From contig JAIXYI010000069.1 in assembly GCA_027490305.1 (NCBI GenBank), positions 1 to 64,000 on the forward strand: a DNA stretch of 64,000 nucleotides, read 5' to 3'. Numbering within the stretch: position 1 is the stretch's first letter; every line of letters starts with the position of its first letter. This document shows, in pieces, positions 52,315 to 60,946 of this stretch. A model generated the notes under the pieces. The model saw only the letters and a program-made list of their open reading frames with translations, did no database searches and was not told the DNA's origin. A program made the position numbers and the translations under genes. The DNA comes from Flavobacteriaceae bacterium (GTDB lineage Bacteria; Bacteroidota; Bacteroidia; Flavobacteriales; Flavobacteriaceae).

Positions 52315-54186
52315 TTAAGAATTGACGATGAACAGCGGAATCCGGATACGATGGCGAAGCTTGTCGACCGTGGTGCCGAACAGGATATCCTTAAAGCCGG
52401 TGTGGCCGTGTGTACCCATCACGAGTATGTCATAGTGCCCGGCTTCCACCATAGCCGGGATGGTGCGGTGTGGTTTGCCAAAGCCCAGTTGCGTGGTCAC
52501 CACATATCCTTTGTTAGTCAATAGGCCTTCATACTCCCGTAGCAATTCTTCATCCATCGTGGTTTCATGGTCTTCGATGTCATCGCCATACATCATCGCG
52601 CCCACCGTTTCCACCACGTGGATCAGCGTGTAACGGGCATCGGTTCCACCCAATTCAAATGCGTGGTTCAGGGCCACCTGATCGGCGTCAGAGAAATCGA
52701 CGAGCACGGCAATATTTTGACGCGATGCCACGGGCCTCCGTTTGAACTTCAGGTGTAGGTTGTGGGGCGAATGGTTATAGATATGGTCGCGTGGCCGTAT
52801 GACGAACGGTTTGACGACGATGTACACGAGTAAAAGGAAAAACCCAACCAACAACGGCACCACCGTCAGCCACAGCACCAGCGGGTTTTCGGACTCGGCC
52901 AGCCATCCGGTCACTTCGCCGTATACAAGACGGATGTTAAGCGATACGATGATCAGGGCAATAATCCAGGCGGCGACCTGCGTCAGCCGGTTGATGTGGA
53001 AGCCCTTCATCTTCGTTTTGTCGCTGACGAAGTGTATCAGCGGGATAATGGCAAAACCGAGTTGCATCGATAAAATCACCTGGCTGAAGATGAGCATCTT
53101 CCCCGTCATTTCTTCCCCAAAAAAGTAAATCACCATCACGGCAGGCACGATGGCGATCAAACGTGTTATAATCCGCCGTACCCACGGCTGTATGCGGAGG
53201 TTTAGGTAGCCTTCCATCACGATCTGTCCGGCCAGCGTGCCGGTAATCGTCGAACTTTGTCCGGCTGCGATTAACGCCACGGCAAACAAAATTGGGGCCC
53301 ATTTATTGCCGAGTATGGGTTCGAGGAATTTATGGGCATCCTGTATTTCCGCCACGTCGAAAAGACCGCTTTTGAAAAAGGTCGCGGCTGCGAGGATCAG
53401 GATGGCAGCGTTCACAAAAAACGCGAGGTTCAACGCAATGGCCGAATCGATGAAGTTGTATTTCAGGGCCTGGCGTACGCCTTCGCGGCTGCGGTCGAAC
53501 TTACGGGTCTGCACCAGCGACGAGTGCAGGTAGAGGTTGTGCGGCATGACGGTGGCCCCGATAATTCCGATGGCGATATAGAGTGCTGTTTCGTTGGGAA
53601 TCGAAGGCACCAATCCGGCTACGATGCCGGCTGCGTCAGGCTGGGCAAAAATCATCTCAAAGACGAACGACAACCCAATGATGGCAACCAGCGAAATGAT
53701 GAAGGCTTCCATTTTGCGGATGCCTTTGTTAATAAGGAAGAGCAGCAGGAAGGTGTCGAGCACCGTCACCAAAACCCCTTCGAGCAAGGGCATACCAAAC
53801 AACAGGTTCAGACCAATCGCCATACCCAATACCTCCGCCAGGTCGCAGGCGGCAATCGCGATTTCAGCCAGAAAATAAAGGATGTAGTTCACAAAAGGCG
53901 GATAGGTTTCCCGCGAGGCCTGGGCCAGATCACGCCGGGTCACAATGCCCAGCCGCGCACTCAGGCTTTGCAGCAGCAGCGCCATGAGGTTGCTCATGAG
54001 CAATACCCAAAGAAGTTGGTACCCAAACTGGCTTCCCCCCGCAATATCGGTCGCCCAGTTGCCGGGGTCCATATAGCCCACACTGATCAGGTAGGCGGGT
54101 CCGAAGAACGCCAGGATTTTTCGAAAGGTCGATCGTTTGCCCTGCGTTACGACCGATTCATTGACTTCACCCAGTGATTTTGCCAT
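52315..54186 (-). CDS. Nramp metal transporter fused to a UspA domain
   Basis: The 623-residue protein has an Nramp/MntH transporter core of about 11 membrane segments (about 25-470) with the metal-binding motifs DPGNWATD (about 40-47) and VMPHNLYLHS (about 219-228). A fused C-terminal universal-stress domain (about 485-623: NIAVLVDFSDADQ, MGTHGHTGFKDILFG) follows. Nramp proteins import Mn(II) or Fe(II) with protons. The UspA domain could sense nucleotide or energy state and gate transport; this is inference. The ATG at 54186 is chosen over one 7 codons upstream because the -7 box lies at 54212-54205. It is co-transcribed with dtxR. Confidence 0.92.
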   Translation of the reverse strand: MAKSLGEVNESVVTQGKRSTFRKILAFFGPAYLISVGYMDPGNWATDIAGGSQFGYQLLWVLLMSNLMALLLQSLSARLGIVTRRDLAQASRETYPPFVNYILYFLAEIAIAACDLAEVLGMAIGLNLLFGMPLLEGVLVTVLDTFLLLFLINKGIRKMEAFIISLVAIIGLSFVFEMIFAQPDAAGIVAGLVPSIPNETALYIAIGIIGATVMPHNLYLHSSLVQTRKFDRSREGVRQALKYNFIDSAIALNLAFFVNAAILILAAATFFKSGLFDVAEIQDAHKFLEPILGNKWAPILFAVALIAAGQSSTITGTLAGQIVMEGYLNLRIQPWVRRIITRLIAIVPAVMVIYFFGEEMTGKMLIFSQVILSMQLGFAIIPLIHFVSDKTKMKGFHINRLTQVAAWIIALIIVSLNIRLVYGEVTGWLAESENPLVLWLTVVPLLVGFFLLLVYIVVKPFVIRPRDHIYNHSPHNLHLKFKRRPVASRQNIAVLVDFSDADQVALNHAFELGGTDARYTLIHVVETVGAMMYGDDIEDHETTMDEELLREYEGLLTNKGYVVTTQLGFGKPHRTIPAMVEAGHYDILVMGTHGHTGFKDILFGTTVDKLRHRIRIPLFIVNS

Positions 54187-54204
54187 GGTTATACAATTGA
54201 TACC

Positions 54205-54260
54205 CAAAAGTACAGTCCTTTTTAGTTTTTACAAATTAAATTTTTAGTTTTGTCTAAAAA
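54205..54260. promoter_or_regulatory. divergent promoter with a DtxR/MntR-type operator (tandem copies 22 bp apart)
   Basis: Reverse strand (mntH): TTTG (54235-54232), 19 bp, TACTTTTG (54212-54205), a full consensus promoter. Forward strand (transporter): TAGTTTTG (54245-54252) fits the -7 box. The perfect palindrome TTTTTAGTTTTGTCTAAAAA (7-bp arms, 6-bp spacer) spans 54241-54260 and overlaps the forward -7 box. A degenerate second copy of the left part starts at 54219, exactly 22 bp earlier, and lies between the reverse -33 and -7 boxes. The TTTAG...CTAAA form is that of DtxR/MntR-family operators. Confidence 0.78.
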
Positions 54261-54268
54261 TAATCACG

Positions 54269-55000
54269 ATGCGCTACCTATACCTACTTTTCCTATTGCC
54301 GACCCTCGCGATGGCACAGGATATCGCACCCCTTGCCGCCGACCGTCCTGACCAGACCGAAACGCCCTATCTTGTTCCGAAAGGCATGTTCCAGATGGAA
54401 AACGGTTTTTCGATGGAGAAGGACGGCAACCGCAGTTGGGCGTTGCCATCTTCCTTGCTGAAGTACGGACTCAACGATGCCTTTGAACTGCGCCTGATCG
54501 TAACCTATGTCGTGGACGAAGCCGATGGCACGAAAACAAGTGGTTTCGAACCAATACGGGTGGGTATGAAAGTCAAGATTTGTGAAGAGGCGGGATGGAT
54601 ACCGAAAACGTCGCTGATTGGTCACATGCTCGTGCCGGACGCTGCTTCTTCCGATTACCGCGCGGATCATTACGCCTCGCAATTCCGGTTTGTGATGCAG
54701 CACACGCTGACCAATAAACTTTCCCTCAGCTACAATCTCGGAGCGGAATGGGATGGTATCACACCAGACGCTACCTTTATCTACACCCTCACTACCGGAT
54801 TCTCCCTCACCGACAAATGGGGCGCCTATGCCGAATTGTTTGGCTTCGCGCCTGAGAACGACAGCGCCGCCCACAGTTTCGACGGTGGGTTTACCTATCT
54901 GGTGAACAACGACACCATGCTTGATATCTCGTCGGGTTTCGGCATCACGGAAAACGCACCGGATTACTACATCGCGCTGGGTTTCTCGTTCCGACTGTAA
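54269..55000 (+). CDS. outer-membrane transporter-like beta-barrel, probable manganese regulon member
   Basis: The 243-residue protein has a signal peptide (residues 1-16, ending AMAQ), then DRPDQTETPYLVPKGMFQMENGF near the N-terminus and repeated amphipathic strands ending in GFSFRL. This is the pattern of the MetA-pathway-of-phenol-degradation-like transporter family (outer-membrane barrels of about 250 residues). Its true substrate is unknown. Because its -7 box lies within the MntR-type operator shared with mntH, an outer-membrane route for Mn(II), like MnoP in rhizobia, is an attractive inference. Confidence 0.75.
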   Translation: MRYLYLLFLLPTLAMAQDIAPLAADRPDQTETPYLVPKGMFQMENGFSMEKDGNRSWALPSSLLKYGLNDAFELRLIVTYVVDEADGTKTSGFEPIRVGMKVKICEEAGWIPKTSLIGHMLVPDAASSDYRADHYASQFRFVMQHTLTNKLSLSYNLGAEWDGITPDATFIYTLTTGFSLTDKWGAYAELFGFAPENDSAAHSFDGGFTYLVNNDTMLDISSGFGITENAPDYYIALGFSFRL

Positions 55001-55016
55001 GCCGTATCTTAGCGGG

Positions 55017-56165
55017 GTGGAGCGCTACGATTACATTTTTGCCGGGTCCGGACTCGCCGCTTTGATGACGGCCTACAAGATGCTGCGTTCCGGGCGCTTC
55101 GGTGGAGATCGCATCCTGTTGATTGATCCCGACCGGAAATCGGCCAACGACCGCACCTGGTGTTTTTGGGATAAACGGACAGCGGCCTGGGACGACGTCG
55201 TGGGCCATGAATGGGAGCAGGCTTTCTTCGCTGACGACAAGGCAGAGCGTACGTTCGCACTTCATCCGTATCGCTACCGACTGATCCGAAGCGGACGGTT
55301 TTATGAGAAGATAAAAGAGGAAATCCGCCGGCACCCGAACGTTTCGTGGCTACAGGACGAAGTCGTGTCGTTTGCCGATGAAGGAAACAACGTCCGCGTT
55401 ATAACCCGTTCCCAGGAAGTCGTCGGGCATCGGCTTTTTAATAGTCTCTACAGCGCGCCCGATGACCCGCGCTATCCGATGTTGCAACAACATTTCGTTG
55501 GCTGGTTTATAAAGACGCCAGCCGCCGCGTTCGACCCGTCTACGGCCGGACTCATGGATTTTTCGGTCCCGCAAAAGGGGAATACGCGCTTTATGTATGT
55601 GCTGCCATTTTCGTCCCACGAGGCCCTGGTGGAATACACACTTTTTTCGCGGGATCTACTACCAAAGACCGAATACGAAGCTGCTATTCGCGACTATCTG
55701 TCCGAAAAGGGAATCGAAACCTATGACATACAGGAGGAAGAGCAGGGAAGCATCCCTATGACGACTTTTCCCTTCTGGAAACGCAATACGCAGAACATCC
55801 TTCACATCGGAACGGCAGGCGGGTGGACGAAGGCGTCAACCGGTTACACCTTCCGGAACACCGATAAACTATCGGATCGGCTTGTCGCTTTTTTGTCGGA
55901 CGATGCCGATTTTCGTCGTTTTCACACGGCAGGACGCTTTCTGTTTTACGACGCGCTGTTACTCGACGTGTTGTGGCGGTCGAACCAAAAAGGACGAAGC
56001 GTGTTTTCGGCACTTTTCCGCAAAGGCGACCCCTCGTTGGTCTTCCGCTTTTTGGATGAGGAAACAACGCTCGCACAAGACCTTGCCATCATCTGGCGCT
56101 GCCCGAAAGGACCGTTCCTGAAAGCCCTTTGGCATTGGATGGCGCGACACCGTTATCCGATCTGA
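55017..56165 (+). CDS. crtY: lycopene cyclase family protein
   Basis: The 382-residue flavoprotein-like enzyme has a Rossmann start YDYIFAGSGLAAL (residues 3-15). Lycopene cyclase motifs follow: NDRTWCFWD near 45-53, RYRLIRS, MDFSVPQKGNTRFMYVLPF and the C-terminal GGWTKASTGYTF (about 263-274). It would form beta-ionone rings on lycopene to give carotenes. The start is a GTG at 55017, 16 bp after the previous stop. No other carotenoid gene is in the window, so the pathway must be encoded elsewhere. Confidence 0.87.
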   Translation: MERYDYIFAGSGLAALMTAYKMLRSGRFGGDRILLIDPDRKSANDRTWCFWDKRTAAWDDVVGHEWEQAFFADDKAERTFALHPYRYRLIRSGRFYEKIKEEIRRHPNVSWLQDEVVSFADEGNNVRVITRSQEVVGHRLFNSLYSAPDDPRYPMLQQHFVGWFIKTPAAAFDPSTAGLMDFSVPQKGNTRFMYVLPFSSHEALVEYTLFSRDLLPKTEYEAAIRDYLSEKGIETYDIQEEEQGSIPMTTFPFWKRNTQNILHIGTAGGWTKASTGYTFRNTDKLSDRLVAFLSDDADFRRFHTAGRFLFYDALLLDVLWRSNQKGRSVFSALFRKGDPSLVFRFLDEETTLAQDLAIIWRCPKGPFLKALWHWMARHRYPI

Positions 56166-56264
56166 ACCCATTGCTGTTACGGGGTTAATGCCTTCAGACG
56201 GATGTCTATTTGCCCGATCGTGCCTTAACCAACTGAGGGTGTAGCGAATTCCACGAATCCGGCG

Positions 56265-56272
56265 TACTTTTG
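56265..56272 (+). promoter_or_regulatory. -7 box of dusB
   Basis: TACTTTTG matches TAnnTTTG and ends 12 bp before the ATG at 56285, implying a very short leader. It supports that start over the in-frame TTG at 56270, which lies within the box. Confidence 0.55.
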
Positions 56273-56284
56273 CAAAAAAAAGCG

Positions 56285-57277
56285 ATGCCCAAAATCGGCA
56301 ACATCCAGCTACCGGATTTCCCGCTCTTACTGGCCCCTATGGAGGACGTAAGCGATCCGCCGTTTCGCCGGCTGTGCAAACAGCATGGTGCCGACCTGAT
56401 GTATTCAGAATTCATTTCGAGCGAAGGACTCATACGCGACGCCATCAAAAGCCGCATGAAACTCGACATTTTCGATTACGAACGTCCGGTCGGCATCCAG
56501 ATTTTTGGAGGAGACGAAGAGGCCATGGCGATGTCGGCGAAAATCGTCGAGACCGTGCAGCCCGATCTGGTAGACATCAATTTTGGGTGTCCGGTCAAGA
56601 AAGTGGTGTGCAAAGGTGCCGGTGCCGGCGTGTTGAAGGATATCGACCTGATGGTACGCCTTACCAAAGCCGTCATCCGATCAACTAGTCTTCCCGTGAC
56701 GGTAAAAACCCGCCTGGGTTGGGACGACGACTCCATCAACATTGATGAGGTAGCAGAACGGTTGCAGGATATCGGGGTGCAGGCCCTGACCATCCATGCC
56801 CGCACCCGCGCGCAGATGTATAAAGGGCATTCCGATTGGTCGCACATTGCCCGTATCAAAAACAACCCCCGTATCACGATGCCCGTTTTCGGGAACGGCG
56901 ATATCGATTCGCCTGAAAAAGCGCTTGAATACAAAAACAAATACGGCGTCGATGGCATCATGATCGGTCGCGCTGCCATCGGTTATCCCTGGATTTTCGA
57001 TGAAATCAAACACTACTTCCAAACAGGCGAACATCTACCACTTCCCTCCATGGACGATCGAGTAGAAGCTGCCCGAAACCACCTGACCTGGTCAATGGAA
57101 TGGAAAGGGGAACGCGTAGGGATTGTAGAAATGCGTCGCCATTACACCAACTACTTCAAAGGAGTCCCGAATTTCAAGGAATACCGCCAACGCCTGGTCA
57201 CCGAGGAAACACCGGAAGAATTGTATCGTACGCTGGATATGATCGGAGAGGTATTCCGCGAATACCAGTTTGCCTGA
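56285..57277 (+). CDS. dusB: tRNA-dihydrouridine synthase
   Basis: The 330-residue FMN-dependent enzyme has the Dus signature LLAPMEDVSDPPFRRLC (about residues 15-31), the catalytic cysteine in NFGCPVKKVVCKGAGAG (Cys at about 100), HARTRAQMYKGHSDW, NGDI and IGRAAIGYPW. It reduces specific uridines in tRNA with NADPH. Sequence form is DusB-like. It ends 1 bp before the stop of the convergent hydrolase gene. Confidence 0.93.
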   Translation: MPKIGNIQLPDFPLLLAPMEDVSDPPFRRLCKQHGADLMYSEFISSEGLIRDAIKSRMKLDIFDYERPVGIQIFGGDEEAMAMSAKIVETVQPDLVDINFGCPVKKVVCKGAGAGVLKDIDLMVRLTKAVIRSTSLPVTVKTRLGWDDDSINIDEVAERLQDIGVQALTIHARTRAQMYKGHSDWSHIARIKNNPRITMPVFGNGDIDSPEKALEYKNKYGVDGIMIGRAAIGYPWIFDEIKHYFQTGEHLPLPSMDDRVEAARNHLTWSMEWKGERVGIVEMRRHYTNYFKGVPNFKEYRQRLVTEETPEELYRTLDMIGEVFREYQFA

Positions 57278-57278
57278 G

Positions 57279-58184
57279 TCAGTCGCAAAACGAATACGCC
57301 GCCGACAATTCGTTTTTCTTTCCTGTCGCTATAATCGTGTGCGATTGGAATTTAGTTCCAGCCAACACATCCGTCAGGAAATCCCACACCGGATGCAGGT
57401 CTTGCTCGAATAATGTACCACTGTATTCGTGTCCACCGCCGCAATAGGTATACAACGCCGCCGAACCGCCAAGCGTCACTATTTTGTCATACACCGATCC
57501 GGAGCCGAACAGCATCAGCCACCCGCTGGCATCTGTCGGGCAATAGTGATGGGCGGCCGCACCATACGGCACCGTCCGGTCACCATTTCCGTGGAAGAGC
57601 AACATCGGGATTTGGTTGTCTTTTCGGATAAGGTTGAGGTCCATGATGGCACCAGCGCCCGAAACGAGTCCGGCGTATCGAAAACCGTCGGGCAAGTCGC
57701 TTTTGTAGAGGTCCATTCGTTTCCGGTCCCAGAGCGCCGCATGCAATACGGTTTCCCCTCCGGCGCTTGACCCGGCGATGAAGATTTGCTTTGGATCAAT
57801 ACTATACGTTTTCGCTTTTCTGACGAAGAACGCTGTAGCCTGCCAAAGGTCGCTGGCTGCATAGCGGAACGCCCGTATTTTCTCTGTCAGCACGCCGTCG
57901 CAACTGAACTTCTTGTTTTTCATGTAGAGCGTATACGAAAGCGTCGCCGCTGCGTAGCCCTTCGACGCCAGAAAACGGCAGAGGGTGTGGCCTGAGGTGC
58001 GGTCGCCACCGGAAAAGCCTCCTCCGTGCACATACAAGAGCAACGGCATCGGCTGTTTTACCGGTTGGTCAGGTATGAAAAGGTCGAGTTGTAAGGAAAG
58101 CGTATCGTTTGTGAAATACGTCAGCGTTTCCATCCGCTGGGCGCATACCGATAGGGAAAACAAGAGGAGAAGTAGGTAGCGCAT
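57279..58184 (-). CDS. exported alpha/beta-hydrolase (carboxylesterase-like)
   Basis: The 301-residue protein has a signal peptide (about 1-15), the oxyanion-hole motif YVHGGGFSGGDR (about 51-62), the nucleophile elbow GSSAGG (about 137-142), an acid in HGNGDRTVPYGAA and the histidine in CGGGHEYSG (about 248-256). This is the esterase/lipase (BD-FAE or Aes-like) type. Probably periplasmic; substrate unknown. It lies downstream of the GldH-like and CYTH genes in the same direction, separated by 1 bp from the GldH-like stop, so all three are likely one operon. Confidence 0.88.
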   Translation of the reverse strand: MRYLLLLLFSLSVCAQRMETLTYFTNDTLSLQLDLFIPDQPVKQPMPLLLYVHGGGFSGGDRTSGHTLCRFLASKGYAAATLSYTLYMKNKKFSCDGVLTEKIRAFRYAASDLWQATAFFVRKAKTYSIDPKQIFIAGSSAGGETVLHAALWDRKRMDLYKSDLPDGFRYAGLVSGAGAIMDLNLIRKDNQIPMLLFHGNGDRTVPYGAAAHHYCPTDASGWLMLFGSGSVYDKIVTLGGSAALYTYCGGGHEYSGTLFEQDLHPVWDFLTDVLAGTKFQSHTIIATGKKNELSAAYSFCD

Positions 58185-58185
58185 G

Positions 58186-58647
58186 TTAGTGGGAAGATGA
58201 CGGAGTTACGCGCAGCCCGACTCCTAATACGTTAGGCAGGTAGGCATTCGGAAACCGTTGCGTAAGTGTAGCGGTATAGGTACCCGGCGCCAGTTCGATG
58301 TGGGATGCCAACACCTGTTCGAGGTCGCAGATATCACCTGAGCAGTTCCCTTTATCTTTGCCGTTGGTATCGACCACTTCCAGTGGCTGCTCGTAGCGAT
58401 AGGCGGGTACGTTGGGCAACGAAAGGCTTAGTTTCATTGGCACTTCCGGAAACTGGAAACCCGCCACGTGGCTGAAACGGACCACTACGTCATACTTCCC
58501 TTCTTTTTCAATGGTAAACGAAAAGGTTTTGGATGTATCTGCCTGCCAACGGTTGTCTGGGAAGTCGGTATCGAGCGTGTTCAACACATCGCCTGAATGA
58601 CAGGAAACCATGATAAGGGCCAGTAAGAGAACTAGACAACTACGCAT
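58186..58647 (-). CDS. GldH-like putative lipoprotein
   Basis: The 153-residue protein has a lipoprotein signal (LLLALIMVSC, lipobox Cys about 16). The mature part shows a pattern reminiscent of gliding lipoprotein GldH: a short lead with an N-x-W, a strand FSFTIEKEGKYDVVVRFSHV, then a C-terminal strand region ending NVLGVGLRV. Length is about that of GldH. Two cysteines (NCSGDIC) are extra. The match is by pattern only, so the assignment is tentative. Its start overlaps the end of the CYTH gene by 8 bp. Confidence 0.5.
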   Translation of the reverse strand: MRSCLVLLLALIMVSCHSGDVLNTLDTDFPDNRWQADTSKTFSFTIEKEGKYDVVVRFSHVAGFQFPEVPMKLSLSLPNVPAYRYEQPLEVVDTNGKDKGNCSGDICDLEQVLASHIELAPGTYTATLTQRFPNAYLPNVLGVGLRVTPSSSH

Positions 58648-59116
58648 CTTTCCAGGTGGTATAAGGATGTTTACTGAGGTAGGCATTGTAGTAGCGAGGG
58701 TCGGCCGTCACTTCCAGACCGAGCCAGTCGGGCCGTTCGAAGTCCTCATCTTCCGAGGTCAACTCGATTTCCGCCAGCAGCAGGCCGTCGTTTTCCCCAT
58801 GGAATTCATCCACTTCAAAAACGTGTCCGGCCCATTCGACTTCATAACGCGTTTTGTCGATGATGCCGGGTTCGCAAAGGGCCAGCAGCGGTTTCGCCTC
58901 AAACAGCGGGAGTTCGGTTTCCCATTCGAGCCGCGTTGTGCCGTTTTCGCTGCTTTTGCCTTTGATGGTCACGAAGCCGACTTCGCCTTTGATACGCACC
59001 CGAACGATTCGCTCGGGATGGCTGCAAAGGTAGCCCTGGGCGATGTGTTGGTGCGTGCGGGCTTGTGTTTTAAACGCATCGGATGCGACCAGGAATTTGC
59101 GTTCGATTTCAAGCAT
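58640..59116 (-). CDS. CYTH-domain protein (triphosphate tunnel metalloenzyme family)
   Basis: A 158-residue protein starting MLEIERKFLV, the signature of CYTH enzymes. It has alternating charged strands, including VRVRIKGEVGFVTIKG, RLEWETELP and EVDEFHGENDGLLLAEIEL. It acts on triphosphate substrates such as inorganic triphosphate, with divalent metals in the tunnel. The ATG at 59116 gives exactly this start; an upstream start would add about 25 non-family residues. It is divergent from dinB. Confidence 0.9.
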   Translation of the reverse strand: MLEIERKFLVASDAFKTQARTHQHIAQGYLCSHPERIVRVRIKGEVGFVTIKGKSSENGTTRLEWETELPLFEAKPLLALCEPGIIDKTRYEVEWAGHVFEVDEFHGENDGLLLAEIELTSEDEDFERPDWLGLEVTADPRYYNAYLSKHPYTTWKDA

Positions 59117-59179
59117 CGGGTTTCGTTTTAGGGAAAGATACGGAAATTTCCCCTTGCCAATTTGTATTTTTACGGAGGC

Positions 59180-60301
59180 ATGCTTTCCCACGAAAACCTA
59201 CATCCGGACGACTCTTTTTCGGCGGCACCTCTGCGGTTGCGCAAGATTATCCATGTAGATATGGACGCGTTTTATGCCTCTGTTGAACAGCTCGACAACC
59301 CGGCGTTGCGCGGCAAACCGATTGCGGTGGGCGGCAGTGAACTACGCGGCGTGGTGTCCGCCGCCAGTTACGAAGCGCGTAAATTCGGCGTCCGGAGCGC
59401 GATGAGTGGTTATCTCGCCAAGAAGAACTGTCCGGACATCATCTTCGTCAAACCGCGTTTCGATCGTTACAAAGAGATTTCGAAGAAGATTCGCGCCATC
59501 TTTCATGAGTTCACGGATAAGGTAGAACCCTTATCGCTCGATGAAGCCTACCTCGACGTTACCTTGAACAAAAAGGGCAATCCCAGTGCCACCCTGATCG
59601 CGACCGAAATCCGGAAACGGATATTCGAAGAGACCGGACTCACGGCGTCGGCGGGTATTTCCATCAACAAATTCGTCGCGAAGGTCGCATCGGATTACAA
59701 TAAGCCAAATGGACAGAAAACGGTAATGCCCGAAGAGGTCATTCCCTTTTTGGAAGCACTTCCCATCCGGAAGTTCTACGGCGTGGGTAAAGTGACGACC
59801 GACCGCATGTACCACCTCGGTATTTTCACGGGCGCCGACCTGAAAGAAAAGTCACTCGCCTTTCTTGAGGAGCATTTTGGTAAGTCGGGTGCGTATTACT
59901 ACCATATTGTGCGGGGCATCCACCACAGTGAAGTGAAATCGGAACGCGTGGCAAAATCCGTAGCCACCGAGCATACCTTCAATGAAAACCTGACGTCAGA
60001 GGTGTTTATGATGGATCGGTTGGAAGGTATTGCCGCTGAACTCGAACGCCGCATCCGGCGCTATGGGATTGCCGGGAAGACGGTTACGCTCAAGATCAAA
60101 TACAGCGATTTCACCCTGCAAACCCGCAGCAAAACGCTTCCTTATTACATTTCCGACAAATCCCTGATGCTCGAAACGGCCCGTGAATTGCTCTACCAGG
60201 AGAAGATGAAAGAGTCGGTCCGACTGCTGGGATTATCGCTTACCAACCTCAATACGGAAGAAAAAAAAACCATGGCTGTGCAGCTAAAATTCGAGTTCTG
60301 A
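59180..60301 (+). CDS. dinB: DNA polymerase IV
   Basis: The 373-residue Y-family translesion polymerase has catalytic acidic residues in HVDMDAFYASVEQ (about 25-37) and LSLDEAYLDVT (about 121-131), then a thumb HhH region (IRKFYGVGKVTTDRM) and a little-finger domain ending TEEKKTMAVQLKFEF. Beta-clamp binding at the C-terminus is likely (AVQLKFEF). The ATG at 59180, preceded by GGAGG, is chosen; another ATG 18 bp upstream is possible. No lexA box was seen. Confidence 0.94.
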   Translation: MLSHENLHPDDSFSAAPLRLRKIIHVDMDAFYASVEQLDNPALRGKPIAVGGSELRGVVSAASYEARKFGVRSAMSGYLAKKNCPDIIFVKPRFDRYKEISKKIRAIFHEFTDKVEPLSLDEAYLDVTLNKKGNPSATLIATEIRKRIFEETGLTASAGISINKFVAKVASDYNKPNGQKTVMPEEVIPFLEALPIRKFYGVGKVTTDRMYHLGIFTGADLKEKSLAFLEEHFGKSGAYYYHIVRGIHHSEVKSERVAKSVATEHTFNENLTSEVFMMDRLEGIAAELERRIRRYGIAGKTVTLKIKYSDFTLQTRSKTLPYYISDKSLMLETARELLYQEKMKESVRLLGLSLTNLNTEEKKTMAVQLKFEF

Positions 60302-60370
60302 TAGGTTCGGCAAAGGTTAAAGACGGCCAAAACGTGAGTTGACTAAGCAAAATCCTATTACATTTACCCC

Positions 60371-60898
60371 ATGCAAAACTATGTCATGAACGAATTTGAG
60401 CAATACGATAAAGCCATTGCCGCCCAGTTCGCCCGGCAAAAACCCATGAAAGCACCGCTTTCTTTCTGGGACTGCCTCGATGAAGCTGAGGCGCGCCGTA
60501 TCGCTATGTATGACGTCTACGCGGTGCTGGCCTTCGGCGAACGCCACGGCTGGGTGATTGAACGTAATGTTGAATCGCTCATCACACCAGATCATGTAAT
60601 GGTCGTTACGAACCCGCAGGTACGTATCGTACACGCCACCCGCAACATGACCCGAATGAACGGTTATCTCCCTGAGGAAATCATCGGCGCAAGCCCTAAG
60701 ATTTTCCAAGGCCCCGGAACCGATGTGAATACGTCGGCTCGAATCCGTCAGGCCATTTCCGACCGTCGTCCGTTCGAAGAGACCGTCATCAACTATTACA
60801 AAGACGGTCGTACGTATGATTGCCACATCAAAGCCTTCCCGATGTTCAATTCGAAAGGAGAGTTGATGCACTTCATCGCGTTCGAAACCGCCGCCTAA
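60371..60898 (+). CDS. PAS-domain protein with a LOV-like sequence lacking the flavin-binding cysteine
   Basis: The 175-residue protein has a helical lead (1-75) and a C-terminal PAS domain (about 76-173). The block GASPKIFQGPGTD (106-118) corresponds to the LOV GRNCRFLQGPETD motif, but the cysteine is Pro109; the N-x-R and Q positions of LOV are only partly kept. It is therefore probably not a photoreceptor of the classical kind. No output domain is attached, so it may act by binding a partner. A TACATTTAC box at 60359-60367 suggests a leaderless transcript or start at the second ATG (60386). Confidence 0.82.
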   Translation: MQNYVMNEFEQYDKAIAAQFARQKPMKAPLSFWDCLDEAEARRIAMYDVYAVLAFGERHGWVIERNVESLITPDHVMVVTNPQVRIVHATRNMTRMNGYLPEEIIGASPKIFQGPGTDVNTSARIRQAISDRRPFEETVINYYKDGRTYDCHIKAFPMFNSKGELMHFIAFETAA

Positions 60899-60923
60899 GC
60901 ACACGCACTTCCTGTTGAATGCC

Positions 60924-60931
60924 TACCTTTG
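60924..60931 (+). promoter_or_regulatory. -7 box of the second aldo/keto reductase
   Basis: TACCTTTG is a perfect TAnnTTTG box, 15 bp before the ATG at 60947; it supports that start over the upstream in-frame GTG/TTG. No convincing -33 element. Confidence 0.55.
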
Positions 60932-60946
60932 GGCTTTCTTTTTTCT

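Noticed and set aside
53332..54177. Forward open frame of 281 codons opposite the Nramp gene
   Set aside because: His/Arg/Gln-rich shadow of a well-defined transporter.
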